This document shows, in pieces, positions 6,599-8,474 of a stretch of DNA of 8,474 bases. Both the position numbers and the translations under genes were made by a program. This stretch comes from CAYWNK01 sp047639615 (GTDB lineage: Bacteria; Planctomycetota; UBA1135; GCA-002686595). The notes beneath the pieces were generated by a model. It worked only from the letters and a program-made list of their open reading frames with translations, was not told the origin of the DNA and ran no database searches. Where the stretch lies: positions 1-8,474 of the forward strand of contig JBLIOL010000247.1 of the NCBI GenBank assembly GCA_047639615.1, given 5' to 3'. Numbering within the stretch: position 1 is the first letter of the stretch; every line of letters begins with the position of its first letter.

Positions 6599-7570
6599 CT
6601 AGACGGGGGGCGGGGAGCCGGGGGGCGGGCCTTCCATGGGTTCGTCCATGTCGGGCGCTAGGTCGGGCTGCATCTCATCGAGCATTTCGACGTAGCTGGC
6701 GTAGCGGCTCGCGGCGAGCTTGCCGTCTTCGACCGCGTCGAAGACACCGCAGTCGGGTTCGTGGTCGTGGCTGCAGCTCTTGAACTTGCACTTCTCGGCG
6801 AAGGGTGCGAAATCGGGGAAGAGGTCGCGCAGCTCGGAGGTCTTCACGTCGTACAGGCGGAAGACGCGGATACCGGGGGTGTCGACGGCGTAGCCGCCCA
6901 TGTCGAGCGGGTGCAGCTTGCTGTAGCTGGTGGTGTGGCGGCCGGTCTTCCAGTACTTGCTGACCTTGCCTTCGCGGATCTGCAGGCCGGGTTGGATCGC
7001 GTTGAGCAGGGTCGACTTGCCGGCGCCGGAGGGGCCGTAGAAGACGGAGACTTTGCCGCGCATACGCTCGGCGAGGGCGTCGACGCCGCGGCCGTCCTTG
7101 GCGCAGGTGAGCAGCACCGGGACAGGGATGGCCTCGTAGGTGGCGCTGATGGCTGCGAGCTCCTCCTCTTCGGATTGGTCGATCTTATTGATGACCATGA
7201 CGACAGGAATCTCGTGCCATTCGCAGGCGGCCAAGATGCGGTCCGTGCGGTTGGAGGAGAAGCCGGGCTGGGAGAGCGAGGCGATCATGAACAGCTGGTC
7301 CACATTGGCCACGAGCACCTGCTCGCGCGGGTCGTGGGCGGAGGCGACGCGGCCCAGGTAGTTCTTGCGGGGCAGGATCTCTTCCACGGCAACGGGATTC
7401 CCATGCAGGGAGACCATGACCTGATCGCCCACAGCTAGGGGGTTCTTGCGGCCCTTCAGGTCCTCGAAGAGGCTCCCGCGCGGGGAGGCGTGGATGACCT
7501 CCGATCCCAGGTCTACGTGGACGACTTTGGCGTCGACGCGGACGATTCGGCCTTGGCGGAGATCGCTCAT
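6599..7570 (-). CDS. rsgA: Ribosome small subunit-dependent GTPase A
   Basis: A 323-residue circularly permuted GTPase that acts late in 30S ribosomal subunit maturation. An N-terminal OB-fold (1-65, including QGRIVRVDAKVVHVDL and VGDQVMVSL) is followed by the permuted G motifs in the order G4-G5-G1-G2-G3: NKID (128-131), TCAKDG (155-160, a variant of the usual SA motif), GPSGAGKST (179-187), RHTT (211-214) and DTPG (230-233). The C-terminal zinc site is the full C-x4-C-x-H-x5-C with C261, C266, H268 and C274. A Pro-rich, acidic tail (about residues 302-323, ending PPPGSPPPV) extends past the usual helix. The ATG at 7570 fits the family start; no Shine-Dalgarno sequence is seen before it. It is divergent from an RNA methyltransferase gene across 47 bp, and its stop lies 1 nt from the palindrome. 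Confidence 0.97.
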   Translation of the reverse strand: MSDLRQGRIVRVDAKVVHVDLGSEVIHASPRGSLFEDLKGRKNPLAVGDQVMVSLHGNPVAVEEILPRKNYLGRVASAHDPREQVLVANVDQLFMIASLSQPGFSSNRTDRILAACEWHEIPVVMVINKIDQSEEEELAAISATYEAIPVPVLLTCAKDGRGVDALAERMRGKVSVFYGPSGAGKSTLLNAIQPGLQIREGKVSKYWKTGRHTTSYSKLHPLDMGGYAVDTPGIRVFRLYDVKTSELRDLFPDFAPFAEKCKFKSCSHDHEPDCGVFDAVEDGKLAASRYASYVEMLDEMQPDLAPDMDEPMEGPPPGSPPPV

Positions 7571-7601
7571 GAAAGGGTCGTGGGAGGAGTCATGCCGACG
7601 A

Positions 7602-7610
7602 TGGTATAAG
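7602..7610 (+). promoter_or_regulatory. Extended -10 promoter for the RNA methyltransferase gene
   Basis: TGGTATAAG fits an extended -10 element (TGnTATAAT with one mismatch). A transcription start about 7 nt downstream of the hexamer would fall at or next to the GTG at 7618, predicting a leaderless or near-leaderless mRNA. No good -35 is present, which extended -10 promoters tolerate. On the - strand the same bases read CTTATACC, so a weak -10 for rsgA could overlap it. Confidence 0.45.
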
Positions 7611-7617
7611 AGATGCC

Positions 7618-8421
7618 GTGGCGCTTCACCCTGATGTCATCCGTAGTCGTACCAATCCCGCTTTGAAGCGGGTTGGGGCCGTCGTGGCGGGCAAGGAGCG
7701 TGGGCTGCTGCTGCTGGAGGGGGCGCGCCTGGTGGGCGATGCTCGCGCGGCGGGGCTGGAGTTCGAGCTCCTGCTCCTGGCCGAGGACGACCCCGGCGGG
7801 CGCGAATGGGCCGAGCGGTTAGGGGAGCGCACGGAGGTGCGTTTGGTCGAGCAAGAGCTGCTGGAGCGGGTCAGTGCCCTCGAGAAGTCGCCCGGGATCT
7901 TGGCCCTGGTGCGTGCGCCGGCGCGACGCGAGCTGCGCGACTTGGAGGGCACCTTCGCCGGTGGGGATCGGGCCCTGGTGCTGGTGGTGGCTGGGGTTTC
8001 GGACCCGGGCAACCTGGGCGCCTTGGCGCGCTCCGCGGAGGCGGCCGGAGCGACGGCCATGGTGCTGATTGCGGGTACGGTGAGCCCGTGGAATTCCAAG
8101 GCTTTGCGCGGGTCCATGGGAAGCTTGTTGCGCTTGCCGATCCTGCACGCGGAGTCTGCCGAAGAGGCTGCGGCGGAGTTTGTGCTGCGCAACATGCGTC
8201 AGGCCATCGCGGCCACGCGCGGGGGGAAGGGCCTGCGTGAGTTCGATTGGTCGGGAGCACTGGCCCTGTGGGTCACCGGTGAGACGGGCGTGGCGCCGGC
8301 GGTGAGCACGCGGCTGGAGCCGATCACGATCGCCATGGCGGGCGAGGCGGAGTCTCTCAATGTGACGGTGGCGGGTTCGCTGCTACTGTTCGCTGCCGGG
8401 CGTGCAGAGAAACAAGCATGA
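7618..8421 (+). CDS. SpoU/TrmH-family RNA 2'-O-methyltransferase
   Basis: A 267-residue SPOUT-class methyltransferase that transfers a methyl group from S-adenosylmethionine to a ribose 2'-OH in rRNA or tRNA. The N-terminal substrate-binding domain starts with IRSRTNPALKRV (8-19) and has LLLEGARLVGDA (31-42). The trefoil-knot catalytic domain shows motif 1 SDPGNLGALARSAEAAGA (128-145, with N132 and R138), motif 2 SPWNSKALRGSMGSLLRLP (156-174) and motif 3 MAGEAESLNVTVAGSLLL (240-257), with Glu and Asn in the expected cofactor-site positions. Length matches RlmB/TrmH-type enzymes with an N-terminal domain; the target nucleotide cannot be read from sequence. The GTG at 7618 is the first possible start after an in-frame stop at 7570-7572, with no Shine-Dalgarno sequence. 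It is divergent from rsgA and overlaps the next gene by 4 nt (ATGA), implying an operon. Confidence 0.93.
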   Translation: MALHPDVIRSRTNPALKRVGAVVAGKERGLLLLEGARLVGDARAAGLEFELLLLAEDDPGGREWAERLGERTEVRLVEQELLERVSALEKSPGILALVRAPARRELRDLEGTFAGGDRALVLVVAGVSDPGNLGALARSAEAAGATAMVLIAGTVSPWNSKALRGSMGSLLRLPILHAESAEEAAAEFVLRNMRQAIAATRGGKGLREFDWSGALALWVTGETGVAPAVSTRLEPITIAMAGEAESLNVTVAGSLLLFAAGRAEKQA

Positions 8422-8474
8422 GCGGGCTCTTTGGCCACGAGGAGGAGCTCGTCGATCCGCTCGAGCCGGCGGCG
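8418..8474 (+). CDS. Start of a downstream gene, possibly RarA/MgsA-type AAA+ ATPase (3'-truncated)
   Basis: An ATG at 8418 overlaps the methyltransferase stop (ATGA) and opens a frame that stays open to the window end: MSGLFGHEEELVDPLEPAA, 19 codons. The short acidic opening with 'LFG' and a following Pro/Ala-rich stretch resembles the start of RarA/MgsA replication-associated recombination ATPases, where a PLAxRMRPxxLDE motif would come next. Those diagnostic residues lie outside the window, so the identity is a guess. That a gene starts here is well supported by the 4-nt overlap and by the preceding weak AGAG. Confidence 0.5.
   Translation, partial: MSGLFGHEEELVDPLEPAA

Noticed and set aside
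6761..7438. A 225-codon + strand open frame opposite rsgA
   Set aside because: Low-complexity Ala/Gly/Val-rich product; rsgA on the - strand has all its G motifs and zinc ligands.
7592..7609. A five-codon mini-ORF (ATG CCG ACG ATG GTA TAA) behind a GGGAGGAG, as a possible leader peptide before the methyltransferase gene
   Set aside because: The purine run is only about 3 nt from the ATG, and the mini-ORF overlaps the likely -10 element, so it is probably not transcribed from that promoter.

Overview
This is a gene-dense, GC-rich bacterial chromosomal window with eight genes readable in full or nearly so, plus the first 19 codons of a ninth. Intergenic gaps are short and there is no rRNA, tRNA, CRISPR array, transposase or phage gene. 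A DUF1800 gene beside a Tat-exported DUF1501 gene, together with a secreted PQQ-like beta-propeller protein opening with a 'WPDYRGP' motif, points to Planctomycetota. That assignment is an inference from gene content and is not proven by a marker gene. Shine-Dalgarno sequences are mostly weak or absent, which also fits that phylum.

Layout. (1) Positions 2-2830, + strand: a two-gene export cassette, DUF1800 (5' end cut by the window) then DUF1501, 3 nt apart. (2) 2867-3289, - strand: a small Nudix-fold protein whose Nudix box has lost most of its catalytic residues; it converges on the DUF1501 gene. (3) 3290-3425: a divergent intergenic region that must drive the Nudix-like gene leftward and folC rightward. 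(4) 3426-6540, + strand: folC (folate polyglutamylation), a short conserved-looking protein of unknown function 4 nt downstream, then the secreted beta-propeller gene. (5) 6541-6598: a convergent junction filled by a long imperfect palindrome that looks like a REP-type element. (6) 6599-7570, - strand: rsgA, the circularly permuted ribosome-assembly GTPase. (7) 7618-8421, + strand: a SpoU/TrmH-family RNA 2'-O-methyltransferase, divergent from rsgA, followed with a 4-nt ATGA overlap by a gene start that resembles RarA/MgsA.

How the genes relate. DUF1800 and DUF1501 almost certainly act together at the cell envelope, but their biochemistry is unknown. rsgA and the RNA methyltransferase share a 47-bp divergent promoter region and both act on ribosome or RNA maturation. 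FolC is a housekeeping enzyme of one-carbon metabolism. I found no clear defence system, biosynthetic cluster or other new multi-gene system. The points most worth a second look are the palindrome at 6546-6597, the probable leaderless start of the methyltransferase gene, the degenerate Nudix protein, the FolC with an altered DGAHN motif, the methionine-rich insert in the DUF1800 protein, and the unknown protein behind folC.
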